Source: Cercophora sp. LCS_1 (lineage: Eukaryota > Ascomycota > Sordariomycetes > Sordariales > Lasiosphaeriaceae). Taken from it: a stretch of 64,000 nucleotides of DNA. The notes beneath the pieces were generated by a model that searched no databases, was not told where the DNA came from, and saw only the letters and a program-made list of their open reading frames with translations. A program made the position numbers and the translations under genes. The first letter of the stretch is position 1; each line of letters opens with the position of its first letter. The DNA lies in NCBI GenBank assembly GCA_036250225.1, contig JAPZLL010000022.1, forward strand, positions 372,001-436,000, given 5' to 3'. Shown here one piece after another: positions 1 to 10,290 of the stretch.

Positions 1-90
1 CCTCCTTCCACCCCACTCAACCACGACGACACAATCCAACCCGTTTTCAACTTTCTTCTCGGCGCGACGGACACCTCGATAACCTTCACC

Positions 91-1254
91 ATGCCGCCCC
101 AGATTAAGCAGGACCTGAACCGCTCTGGGTGGGAGTCGACTGACTTCCCGTCAGTATGCGAAAACTGCCTGCCCGACAACCCCTACGTCAAGATGATCAA
201 GGAAGACTACGGCGCCGAGTGCAAACTGTGCACAAGACCCTTCACCGTCTTTAGCTGGGCCGCAGATCGCTCTCACGGCCGCAAAAAGCGCACCAATATC
301 TGCCTGACATGCGCGCGCCTCAAGAACGCCTGCCAGTGCTGCATCATGGATCTCCAGTTCGGTCTTCCGATCATCATTCGCGACAAGGCCCTCGAGATGG
401 TTGCGCAGGGTCCACAGAGCGAGATCAACCGTGAATACTTTGCGCAGAACAATGAGCGAGCCATCGAGGAAGGGAGGCTTGGGGCCGAGCACTACGAAAA
501 AACAGACGAGAAGGCGCGTGAGCTGTTGCGAAGACTCGCGCAGAGCAAACCGTATTTCAGGAAAGGAAAGGAGGTGGACCAAGACGGAAATCCGATATCC
601 GCGGGCGGGTCAAGCAGCGGGAGTGCGACTGGCGGGAACGCCGCAGTAGGCGCTGGGGTAGGAGGGCCAGGTCCGATCCGGTCGCGCGATTCTAGGGCAG
701 CCGCCGCAGTTGGCGCACGACCGGGAGGAACAAAGGGTAGCAGGAAAGGCGCCATAGGTGCGAACGCGGCTCCGCCTGGCCCAAAGGACTACCTACCGCC
801 CGCTGATCGCACCATTATGTCGCTGTTTGTGACTGGCATCGAAGACGATCTTCCCGAATACAAGATCCGCGACTTCTTCAAGGCGTTCGGCAAAATCAAA
901 TCGTTAGTTGTGTCACACATGACGCATTGCGCTTTTGTCAACTACGAGTCTCGCGAGGCTGCGGAGAATGCTGCGGCGGAATGTAAGGGGAGGGCTGTCA
1001 TTGCTGGCTGTCCCTTGCGCATCCGATGGAGTGTGCCCAAGGCAGTCGGAACACTGGATAAGGAAGAACGCACCAGCATGCTCAAAGATGGGCGGTCCGC
1101 TTTCCCTGAAGCAAGGCGAAGGGCCGGGCCGAAAGCAATCGAAGGGGGGTTTGCCGGCGAGGGCGCCTCCGCTCAAGCCGACGTGTCCAATCTTGCCGTT
1201 GCAGCACCTCCTGGGTCGGAAGATGTACAATATGCTAGCTTGGCGGGGAACTGA
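91..1254 (+). CDS. slt11: Pre-mRNA-splicing factor SLT11/ECM2 (RBM22-like)
   Basis: A single-exon 387-residue protein. The N-terminal ~90 residues carry paired cysteines (CENC, CKLC, CLTC, CQCC) in the arrangement of the Slt11/Ecm2/RBM22 zinc-binding region. After a Gly/Ala-rich linker (about residues 170-235) comes one RRM (about 240-315) with RNP2-like LFVTGI and RNP1-like CAFVNY. In known homologues this protein sits in the activated spliceosome (NineTeen complex) and contacts U6 snRNA and the catalytic core. The ATG at 91 is the first in the frame, in a CACC-ATG context. The length matches the fungal family. Family assignment is by recognition of the N-terminal zinc region plus RRM; no introns are needed. 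Confidence 0.93.
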   Translation: MPPQIKQDLNRSGWESTDFPSVCENCLPDNPYVKMIKEDYGAECKLCTRPFTVFSWAADRSHGRKKRTNICLTCARLKNACQCCIMDLQFGLPIIIRDKALEMVAQGPQSEINREYFAQNNERAIEEGRLGAEHYEKTDEKARELLRRLAQSKPYFRKGKEVDQDGNPISAGGSSSGSATGGNAAVGAGVGGPGPIRSRDSRAAAAVGARPGGTKGSRKGAIGANAAPPGPKDYLPPADRTIMSLFVTGIEDDLPEYKIRDFFKAFGKIKSLVVSHMTHCAFVNYESREAAENAAAECKGRAVIAGCPLRIRWSVPKAVGTLDKEERTSMLKDGRSAFPEARRRAGPKAIEGGFAGEGASAQADVSNLAVAAPPGSEDVQYASLAGN

Positions 1255-1476
1255 AAAGTTGTTTTGATGGTTTGGCATGGCGTTGGTGGTTCGCATCTGG
1301 GTTTCAGGATGGCGCAAGTTTCTCGGGATGCCCTGATCTGGCATTGTTGTTTTCATATCAGAGGGGTATCATAGATGGCTATCTATACATAGGGCAGTAC
1401 AATGCAGACGGCATTCTGCCGCTGTCTCGGTAATTCGTACAAGGCGTTTCTCCATGGCGTAGGTCACTCGTCATAT

Positions 1477-1916
1477 CTACAGGTCTGTGCACTTTTTGCC
1501 ATCGATTTTGACCTTCTTGCCTGCTAGTTTGACCGTGTCGTTGTCGCCTCGCTCAATGTCCTTGTGTATCCTCAGCTCTAAAGGGACAATTAGTCATGTT
1601 TGCAGAGGGCGTAACACTCTCACATACCGTAGACGTTGTCCTCGTTCTTTTTCCCCTGAACCAGGTTGGTTCTTAAGAAATTGGCTACCTCTTCCGCATG
1701 TTGAATCGCAGGTTGGATTTCAGGGTCTGTCGGGGATAGGCTCGCCTTGTCACGGAAGCCTTGACGGATCTGGGTGCGAGCAGCCGTGAGGACTGGAAGG
1801 TCGCCTATGGTGCTGCCCATTAGCTTCTGGTTTGCGACAAAACCAATTGGTGAAGACGTACCCTGGAAGGCAATCCTTGTGGCGCGAAGAAGATTTCTGT
1901 AAGCTTGAAGAGCCAT
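1477..1916 (-). CDS. MZM1: Mitochondrial zinc maintenance protein 1 (LYR-family complex III assembly factor)
   Basis: Two exons: 1916..1628 and 1577..1477, with a 50-nt intron (1578-1627; GTATGT...TTTAG). The product is about 129 residues. It starts MALQAYRNLLRATRIAFQG, the typical LYR-motif N-terminus of Mzm1/LYRM7, and ends in a Lys-rich stretch encoded by exon 2. Known role: a matrix chaperone that stabilises the Rieske iron-sulfur protein Rip1 before its insertion into complex III. The in-frame extension upstream of 1916 is unlike the family, so I chose the inner ATG. It is transcribed divergently from the Zuotin gene. Confidence 0.9.
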
Positions 1917-2197
1917 TGTAAAGGACCAAGAGGTAAACCGTGTAGGATATATCTGGTTGCCTTTGTGTTTGCTCTGCGTCAATGGATATCGTCAGTTTCG
2001 TCGATGCTGGCCGACAAATAATTCCAGGGCCCCGAATGGCCGGCCGCGGTTGTTGCATCCTTACCACATGATTGGCGGTGAATAATAATTTGTGGGGCAT
2101 GCGTTATCGACGGAAAAAAAATCCAGGCCTTCAAAATCCAGTGCCCCTCCACGGAAAAAACATCACCACCGCGTATCCCCCGGTTGCTCTACCCAAA
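1917..2197. promoter_or_regulatory. Shared divergent promoter region between MZM1 and ZUO1
   Basis: This 281-bp stretch separates the start codons of two divergent housekeeping genes, so it must hold both promoters and 5' leaders. No specific factor site is claimed. Confidence 0.5.
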
Positions 2198-3593
2198 ATG
2201 GCTACCACCGTGGTTTCTCTTCCCCTGCCTGCCCTTCCTGGGGGCTGGTCCGCCGAGAAGGACTTCAAGCCCCTCGGCAAGATCACCTCCGACAGTACGA
2301 CGCAGCGCACCATCGAGCCCGTCGGCCCTCACTTCCTCGCCCACGCCCGCCGTGCCCGCCACAAGCGCACCTTTTCCGAGGATGACAGGATACAAGCCCA
2401 GGAGCGGGCCAAGAAGGTCGAGGAGAATGACGACAGCGATATTAGCGAGCCAGAGGACGCCATGATGCTCCAGCGCGACGCCAAGGACTGGAAGGTTTGT
2501 GCCATGCTGCCGAATCACCCGCCAACAGCAATGCTAATACAATTTTCAGAGCCAAGATCACTACAAGGTGCTCGGTCTTTCCCGTTACCGCTACAAGGCC
2601 ACCGAGGAGCAGATCAAGCGCGCCCACCGCAAGAAGGTCCTCAAGCACCACCCCGACAAGAAGGCTGCCGCTGGCCGTGCCGACGACGACAACTTTTTTA
2701 AGTGCATTCAAAAGGCCACCGAGGTCCTCCTGGACCCCACCAAGCGCCGCCAATTCGACTCGGTTGACGAGGAAGCTGATGTCGAGCCGCCAACCAAGAA
2801 GCAGCTCGGCAAGGGCAACTTCTACAAGCTCTGGGGCAACGTCTTCAAGGCCGAGGCCCGCTTCAGCAAAACCCACCCCGTTCCTTCGTTCGGTGACGAC
2901 AAGTCTACCAAGGAGGATGTGGAGAGCTTTTACAACTTCTTCTACAACTTCGACAGCTGGAGGACGTTCGAGTACCTCGACGAGGATGTGCCCGATGACA
3001 ACGAGAACCGCGACCAGAAGCGTCATATGGAGCGCAAGAATGCCAACGCCCGCAAGAAGAAGAAGGCCGAGGACAATGCCCGCCTGCGCAAGCTCCTCGA
3101 CGATTGCTCTGCTGGTGACGAGCGTATCAAGCGATTCCGCCAGGAGGCCAATGCCGCCAAGAACAAGAAACGTCTTGAGAAGGAGGCCGCCGAGAAGAAG
3201 GCCGTCGAGGACGCCAAGGCCAAGAAGGAGGCCGAGGAGAAGGCTGCCAAGGAGGCTGAAGAGAAGGCCAAGGCCGACCGCGAGGCCAACAAGAAGGCGA
3301 AGGAGGCTGCCAAGACTGCCGTCAAGAAGAACAAGCGTGTTCTCCGTGGATCAGTCAAGGATGCCAACTACTTTGTTGCCGGAGATGCGTCGGCCGCCAC
3401 TATCGATGCTGTTCTTAACGACGTCGAGCTTGTGCAGTCCAAGCTTGAGCCCGAGGACATTGCCGCTCTGGCTGGCAAGCTGAGCGGCTTGAAGGTGGCG
3501 GATGAGATCAAGGGCGCCTGGCAGGAGGAGGTCAAGCGCCTGGTGGCGGCTGGAAAGGTCAAGGAGAGCGAGATCAAGGCTCTCGGTGCCTAA
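2198..3593 (+). CDS. ZUO1: Zuotin, ribosome-associated J-domain protein (DNAJC2/MPP11)
   Basis: Two exons, 2198..2494 and 2550..3593, separated by a 55-nt intron (GTTTGT, branch GCTAATAC, TTTTCAG), give 446 residues. A J domain follows the splice junction (HYKVLGLSRYRYKATEEQIK, catalytic HPD at about residue 134). Then come the Zuotin homology region, a long highly charged Lys/Glu/Ala helix (about 255-365) that binds rRNA in the known family, and a C-terminal helical bundle. Role: partner of the Hsp70 Ssz1 in the ribosome-associated complex, stimulating Ssb on nascent chains. The ATG is in an AAAATGGC context. Length and domain order match fungal Zuotin. Confidence 0.95.
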
Positions 3594-4193
3594 GCTCAAG
3601 CTCCTTTTGTTGGGATAGATGGCTATAAAGTATAGAAGCGTTGCCAATACGAGCATCACTCTTATGAAATCCAAAACACGACTTCTCACTTGTTGTGTGC
3701 TTTGTTGTCCAAGCCACGTTACCCAAGCTCCCCCGGGGCCGTTATGATTTGATCGTTTTCACCTCTCTACCGGTTATGGAAACATCCTCGTCAAAATATC
3801 TTTCAAACCATGCTGACAATACAATGCAAACTCCAATCCGACGATCTCCATTCAACGCCAGCACGCCATCAACACAAAATCACCGCACCTTCTTGGTCAC
3901 AATCCAACCCCATTCTCTCCCCTTGTTCTTGGCCAATTTGGTATTCATGCCCTCCCCGTACGCATTTACTACTCTCTTTCGCGGTCTGATGGGCCTATTG
4001 TAGTTTCAACAGTTTAGCTACTCGTAGCCCCAGAAAGTGGCCGTGACATCTCGCGCCCTTTCTCACTCATCCACATAAACGCGACATCTTCACGACATGA
4101 AATTTCAATTGATACACACTCCGGAGAACAAATAGCATCCCCACTGAAAACCGACATCCCCGGTGAAGTGACAAAAAAATAAGACGGGTGGGT
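3594..4193. other. Intergenic, no gene seen
   Basis: 3' flanks of two converging genes. Only short overlapping frames without family features are present; nothing is supported. Confidence 0.6.
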
Positions 4194-4391
4194 TTACTTT
4201 TTGTCGGTCTGGGATTGACTCCTCGGCGTTGGTGGCGGAGGCGGACCGGGAGCCTTTGGCCGGAGCTTGGGGGTTTCTTCGTAGTATCCCGTTTTCTTTC
4301 CCGGTTCCCAGTAGGGTCCGGCTTTGGTGGGCTCGTATTTCCCTGTGGATTGGGGGGTCGATTTCTCGTAGGAGTCGCCGTGGTGGGGCAT
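4194..4391 (-). CDS. Small proline/charged hypothetical protein (65 aa)
   Basis: An uninterrupted 66-codon frame starts MPHHGDSYEKSTPQSTGKYE and ends in a Pro run (GPPPPPTPRSQSQTDKK). It is hydrophilic, lacks cysteine, and has no signal peptide or membrane segment. The Tyr/Lys/Pro pattern looks protein-like rather than random, and the ATG context (TCGCA-ATG) is acceptable. The family is not recognised. The frame extends upstream, but that extension looks like a leader sequence. An upstream spliced exon cannot be excluded. Confidence 0.45.
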   Translation of the reverse strand: MPHHGDSYEKSTPQSTGKYEPTKAGPYWEPGKKTGYYEETPKLRPKAPGPPPPPTPRSQSQTDKK

Positions 4392-5205
4392 TGCGAGTCC
4401 AATGCTTGATGTTGCCGGGGTGGGTTTGTTGGTAAATAAGTGATTGATCTTGATGAAAGCGGAAGAATAATACGGAAACGGACACCGGAACCGTGCTGGG
4501 AAGTGGTTTATACCTATCATTGTGTCTGGTCTCAGGAACACGTGTTGGCCATGCAGAGAGGCGGTGAATTGGATGCGCGCTGTGGTGATACGTGTCTTTG
4601 CAGTCTTGGAACTGTTGTGACGAGAAATTCACAAAGCTAGCTGCTTGCCTTAGTGGTGAGTGACGGGCCATGGGCTAGCTGTCTGCTATTGGTTGCAATT
4701 GCGTGAATCTGTGTGAGCACTTACAATCACGTTGCGCGGATGGAGATGAAAAGCTCCGAGAACTGATCGATCTGATTTCCCTGTCTGGTTCAATTCTGCC
4801 ATATTTCCTCCATGCTCAACGCAACGATGACAGCAGGTAACTGAGAAGAACCGAGCCCTATTGCACTGCTTCAGAGACCTTGGTTGAGGTAGAAAAAAAA
4901 CCAGATATCCGTCCATTGACAAACTGCTTGAGTTGTGCTGTGACTGCCGTACGGCCATATCCGAGGTTTCTGTTCACAAATCAACGCCATGAGCTAGCTT
5001 CTCTCGGAAATGCTCGCAAAAGCCGACCCGAGGCAGCACAAACATTAACAGCTCTGAAATAAACCACTGATCCCGCATGCCCCAAACAGTAAAACAATCG
5101 CCATGAAATGGTGGGTACCACATCCGCCCCGCAAACCCAGGTTCAAAATTCGAATCCATAGAATCAAATGTGCTTCAGATCCGTGGCGACGTGAATCGAT
5201 GAAGG
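4392..5205. other. Intergenic, no gene seen
   Basis: Likely the 5' flank of the small gene and the 3' flank of the acidic-protein gene. No coding, RNA or repeat feature is supported. Confidence 0.5.
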
Positions 5206-6213
5206 TCAATTGTCAACAGAGACCGACGCCGCAGCCACAGCACGTCTATCGACCAGACGTCTCTCCATTTCCTCCACGGACAACGTCTTCCCCTCATCCA
5301 AGAGCTCCTCTGAGGCTTTGACGGCCCGTGAGGCGCGGTCGAGGTCTTTGGCCGCGGACCAGGACATGTCAACCAAGGCTTTCTTCAGAGGGTCACGATC
5401 ATCCAATGCGGCCGCCGTGTTCTGGAACCAGATGAACATATCTTTGATGGCATCTCTAGCGACCTCAAACTCCTTGTGCACGTGCTCTTTGAGCGTCGAC
5501 GCAATCTTTGGCGTCTCTTGGTATGCGAAATCCGAGAAACGGCCGGATGGCAATGAGGCAACAGCGGGGCGAGGTGCTGGGGCCGTGACAGAATCAAGGC
5601 TGTTGACCCTCGGGAGCCCGTTAAATTGAGGAGTGACACGGCTCGCAGACTAGACGTGGGCAGTTAGCTCCGTTTTTTTTTTTTTTCAAGTGTCAAAGTA
5701 GAGAATCAATCTTACCTTGTCTTCCTGGTTTCTAGAATCGTCAACGTCCATGTGATCGAGGGTCTCATCCGAGGAGGAGTCGTCGTCGTCGTCCACTTCC
5801 TCTTCGGCTTCCTCTTCCTCAGAGTCTAGCTCAAGCTGACTCGGAAGAGTTTTCTGGTATTGTTCCAAAGCAGCAGGCGGGATCCCGGCTGATCGGACCG
5901 GGAAGCCGCGCTTCTGGTCTTGGACCCTCTTGTGCCAGAAAAGCATCTTCCAGCTCTCGACAAGGAGCTGATGGGAATCACGCCATTCCTCGAGTCGCTG
6001 CCTGGTAATTTGAGGAACTTGATAGATCCTCACGTAAACTGAAGCCAGTCCGGCCAGCTCTTCCTTGGTCAGTCTGACGTCCTGGACACGGTAAGGTCGG
6101 CTGAATTTCGAGGTTACGCGTAGTACAGCCGGCTGCTCGGAAACCGGCATGCCAACGAGGTACGTGTACCCGTTGTGGTTGATTCTTGTGGCTTTCGCCC
6201 GCTTGCTCGACAT
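5206..6213 (-). CDS. Conserved-looking acidic protein of unknown function (313 aa)
   Basis: Exon 1 (6213..5716) and exon 2 (5649..5206) join in phase 0 across a 66-nt intron (GTAAG...GTCTAG), giving 313 residues. The N-terminal ~110 residues are basic and globular-looking (starts MSSKRAKATRINHNGYTYLV). An acidic block follows at about 130-158 (runs of E and D, SSSDETLDH), then a helical C-terminal region rich in charged residues (KEHVHKEFEVARDAIKDMFI). There is no signal peptide or transmembrane segment. The basic N-terminus, acidic linker and helical C-terminus suggest a nuclear or chromatin-associated protein, but that is inference. I do not recognise the family. Confidence 0.75.
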
Positions 6214-6386
6214 TTTTGCGGCTGCGGCAGGCCTCGAAAAATTGCAAAAGAAGAAATCAAAGTCCTTGAACGCCGTGGTTCAGTAAGAACCTGGCGAGGC
6301 TGAGTTAGAGACAGTATTGGGTGGGGAGGGTATTGTTGGGCAGGAGAAGAATTAAAGCCAAGGAAGAGAAACACGGAAAGAGGGTA

Positions 6387-6743
6387 CTACGTTGAATAGG
6401 TTCGTAAATCACGGAAGTTGTAGAGGACAAAAGAGGGGGCTGGGAGCCTACCTGAGATTGCAAGACCCGGGCCTGGTGGTTGGAGCTGCGGAGGTGGGAG
6501 TTCTGTGCCTTCCTTGACGCAGCGAAGAGAAGTGTAGAACAAGTCCAAGGGGCTTTGCAAGCGCAAAAGTCCCCTGGAAATAAAGAGTCCAGCTGTTGGA
6601 ATTGTCGAGGTTTGTTGCTGGAGAGAAGTTGGCACTTGAGAGGTGGGGCTGACTGGAGGAGTTAAGGTAGTTGGCAGGGACCTCGACGTTGCGTGGTTTT
6701 GGGGAAGGGACGAAGAGCTAGGGAGCCCGGAATTCACCGCCAC
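6387..6743 (-). CDS. Possible short ORF of uncertain reality (118 codons)
   Basis: A Ser/Pro/Thr-rich frame lies just upstream of the acidic-protein gene on the same strand. It shows no recognised domain. A GTAGGC donor-like site inside it (after ...GPGLAIS) and an acceptor-like ACGTAG downstream raise the alternative that it is spliced 5' leader of the neighbouring gene. Reported mainly because the stretch is otherwise unexplained. Confidence 0.18.
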   Translation of the reverse strand: MAVNSGLPSSSSLPQNHATSRSLPTTLTPPVSPTSQVPTSLQQQTSTIPTAGLFISRGLLRLQSPLDLFYTSLRCVKEGTELPPPQLQPPGPGLAISGRLPAPSFVLYNFRDLRTYST

Positions 6744-9062
6744 TTTCTACAGATCGTTTGAGGAACCTAGACTTTGATTTGATTGCCTGGGTGGACCGCT
6801 ATGGCCCTTGTTATCTAGTCGAATGGATCACGAACTGAACGGTGAAACGCGGTCTCGCTCCTTCGGACGCCTCCATCGGTCAAGCTTGAGATGAACTCTA
6901 GTAGGTCGTTATCTCTCCTTGAAGATATTTCAAGGCCAAGATTCCTAGATTCACCGGATCCCCACCGCTTGCGGGCCTCGTGTTGAGAAGGAGGTAGTTG
7001 GAACCGCATCCGTTGAATCCAACCCCACTCACACTCCCCTTAGTTTAAGCTGTGATACGCAATACCCTCAGTGCTCTGAGGTTTAAAGGTTCAAATCAAT
7101 CGGGTTGTGGAAATCAAATCAGAGCCAGCGAGACGAAAACTTCCAGCTGACCACCAAGATTCTCGAGATTGGCAAAGTAGCAGATGGGGAACGATTTCTG
7201 TCCTATTATCGGCATCAACCATTGCTTTGGCCACGAAACCCTCGGGCGGTGGTGCTCTTGAGGATACAGAGAGGCTTCGCCTTAGGGCGGCCATGGCTGA
7301 TATTAGTTTCTCGCCGAACTAGCACTGGGAAATTGGTCTGATATAAACTTGAAAGCCGGAGGATTCAACCCTACCATTGGCCAGAATCTGCCCTTTAGGA
7401 GAAATCACAAAGTTTAGGCGAGAAGTGGCGTGATTGATCTTGGTGGTTCTGGTCAAGGCCTGGACGGTGATGAGGCTCAGAGGTCCGGTTGCGGCGCTCC
7501 TTCCTTTGCAAATCAAATTGCCAGAAGGTTCGGACCACTCCTGCCTGCCCCCTATCATCTGGCATCAAACCAGACTGACTTGGATGGTGAGTGAGAGAGT
7601 GTTTGATTCTCTCTTCATCCCACCATATTATCCACGCCCACAACCCGCCGCGAAAGTCTCCGACTGCAAATTCACCATGCACATGAAACCGCGTAGTATC
7701 CAAAGATAACGAGGTGTGATTGCTATTCGTTGCGAAATCTCATCACTTGCAGACCGCCGTCGGATGACACTGCCGAGTGGCCAATACCTGGCCGTCAAGA
7801 AATGAAGCATGTGAGTGTCATTAGAACTTCATGATTCCGGGCCACAAATGGAGCCTCACGCCTAGACTTGGTGTCGAGCGTGGGGCTGGCGCGTAACAGA
7901 TCATCATGGATCACCCCAAGATTCACCACATGCATGTTTCTAGAAGCGGGAGACGTGACAGGTGACGAGTTTCGTCTAAGCCAAGAGCAGAGGCAATATA
8001 TTTCCCGCGGCGTAATTGCCCTCTCTCGAGATGGGTTTTACCCATTCTCCCATTGGCTGGCACTTGGTGTGTGACCGGCAGTCTTCCGAGGGCCCTTGCT
8101 GTCTCCTCCAAACAGGTATCCACCTCGCCCCCTTCTCGAAGCATGGCCGGCCACACCGGGACGAGCGTTGGACTAACGTTGCTCTGCCTCTAGGTTGCTG
8201 GTGCTCGAGCCCGACGATAGCCTAAAATCTTGGATCGCGACCCCGATGTCGTCGACCAACCAAGCCGGGCGCTACTCGGATGCAACCGAGGGAGTCGATA
8301 CCGTCCAGTCAAGTCGCCATCTGCTCGAAAGTGAATAGATTGAGACTGCTACGGCGACATGACGCCAGTGTGCAGGGCAGTTACCGGCCGGCTTGTTCTA
8401 ACCGAGACGGCCGTGGCGACGCAGATGACAGGAGAAGAAAAAAAAAATGGACTCAGTCAAGGCGCCACCCAATTCATTTAGGGGGCGGAACAACAAGACA
8501 GACGCACCCCAGTCGTCCCCAGTTGTCTATATGTATGCGGGGCCACGGTGTTTACCCCCAGGATTTACCCCAGATTTGCCAGGTTGCAGGATAAATGAAT
8601 CGAAACATTCCGGACCAGTCGGCAGCATTGCAGCGGCCGAGAGCCACCAAGCTGGGAGATGGGCACGGGGTCGTTTCATCCATTTGCAGCCCATTTACCG
8701 ACTCTACCGAGCAGCAAGGCACTCATGACTATTTTGAGCCGGCTCGCTTGCGCCGTTGGGCGCGTCCACCGCATATGGCTCGCTTCCCATTTGCCGTGCT
8801 AGAGCCCGGAGGTGAGCCTTGTTTACACGCAAGCACTCTCCTTAGCGTCCGTCCCATGCACCATGGCGTGGACCTCGCTGCCGATGCGGCGACCGGGCCC
8901 CGGAAGCCCAACAAGGGTGAGTGCCAGACCCAAGGAGGGGCACGTTAGTTGACGAGCGGTATAGCAACGAGGTTATAATGACCCGGTTCCCAACCCTCTG
9001 TTCTGTCTCTGCTTCCGAGTGTGCTCCAGCTCAGACTCTCGCGCCGGCCTGGCCTGACAACC
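6744..9062. other. Gene-poor 2.3-kb stretch at the left edge of the accessory locus
   Basis: Both strands contain only short frames with no domain-like composition and no credible exon chain. The last few hundred bases are presumably the promoter of the tyrosinase-like gene. It may contain degraded genes that I cannot identify. Confidence 0.5.
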
Positions 9063-10290
9063 ATGGCCCGAATCTCGCTCTTTGCGCTGCTCGCAGTGCC
9101 CTGGCTCCTGCTAGTGAGCCTGGTCAGCGGCGATGCCGTCGGAGACCTCCAGACCAAGGGGCGACCTGCCATCGATGCCGCCCTTGCGAAATCAAAGACA
9201 TGCACCAAGGAGAAACTGCAAGTCCGTAAGGAGTGGTATGTTTGATCCTGTGCCTCACGAGGGCTAGTCGCTGACATGTCCTGTCTCCAGGGGCGATATC
9301 TCGGCGACTGAAAAGAAGGCATACATTACTGCCATGCTCTGCCTCATCGCCAAGCCGTCGAAGCTGAACCCAACGCAATTCCCTGGCGCCAAAACGCGAT
9401 ACGATGACTTTGTCGTGGTCCACATGAACCAGACCATGTCCATCCACAACACCGTTCGTTTCCCCTCCCACGTGCTACACGCACAGTCACTAATGTATCT
9501 ATAGGGTAGCTTCCTGTCGTGGCATCGCTACTACACGTGGGCAATGGAGCGTGCCCTCAGAGAAGAGTGCGGGTATACAGGAACTCAGCCGTACTGGGAC
9601 TGGGGGCGCTGGGCGGCCGACCCGGAGAAGTCTCCCATCTTTGACGGTAGCGACACCTCCATGTCTGGCAATGGCAAGAAGACGCAGCATCGTGGCACCT
9701 CGTTCGCACCCGCAGGAAACGGTGGTGGCTGCGTCGAGACGGGGCCTTTCAAGAACATGACGGTCCGTCTTGGGCCCTTGTCGCCTGCCATCGATCCTGC
9801 TCCGGCCCGCAACCCGCGTGCCGATGGATATGGCGACAACCCGCGCTGCCTGCGTCGCGACATCTCCAACCAGCTGTCCAGCCGGTACGGCAGGACCCAG
9901 GATATCGTCGCCCTCATCCAGAACAGCCGCAACATCGCCACATTCCAAGATACGATGCAGGCTGTGACACCCAACGGAGGCATGGGCGTCCACAACGCCG
10001 GGCACTTTACCATTGCTGGTGACCCCGGCGGCGACTTTTACATTTCGCCCAACGACCCGGCCTTTTGGCTTCACCACGCCATGATTGACCGCACGTGGTA
10101 CATCTGGCAGTCGCAGGACTTTGCGAACCGCCAGCAGGTGATTGCCGGTGGAACGTCGATGATGGGCTTTGGAGGCAGACAGCAAAGCTTGGAGGACCCG
10201 GTGGACTTGGGCGTGGTTGGTGACAAGGTCTACAAGATCAAGGAGCTGGTCAGCACAGTCGAGGGTCCCTTTTGCTACGTCTATGAGTGA
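9063..10290 (+). CDS. Secreted tyrosinase-like (type 3 copper) protein
   Basis: Three exons (9063..9235, 9291..9453, 9505..10290) with canonical GT-AG introns in compatible phase give 373 residues. The N-terminus is a signal peptide (MARISLFALLAVPWLLLVSL...SGDA). The tyrosinase central domain is evident. CuA has a His in FVVVHMNQT and one in SIHNTGSFLSWHRYYTWAME. CuB has HNAGHFTIAGD and DPAFWLHHAMIDRTW. It is short compared with melanin tyrosinases (over 550 residues) and lacks their C-terminal cap domain, like the small secreted tyrosinase-domain proteins found in fungal biosynthetic clusters. Expected chemistry is o-hydroxylation or oxidation of phenols; the substrate is unknown. It lies 5 kb from the NRPS/OMT/P450 genes, so a tailoring role is plausible but not shown. 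The ATG at 9063 was preferred over an upstream non-ATG extension because it starts the signal peptide. Confidence 0.9.

Noticed and set aside
151..582. Long minus-strand frame opposite the SLT11 gene
   Set aside because: Antisense shadow of a GC-rich coding exon; no domain, and the plus-strand protein is clearly real.
2442..3026. 194-codon minus-strand frame opposite Zuotin
   Set aside because: Repetitive hydrophobic translation of the antisense of a Lys/Glu/Ala-rich helix; not a gene.
5130..5170. tRNA-like GTTCAAAATTCGAATC sequence
   Set aside because: Resembles a T-arm box but no acceptor stem, D-arm or anticodon arm can be folded around it.
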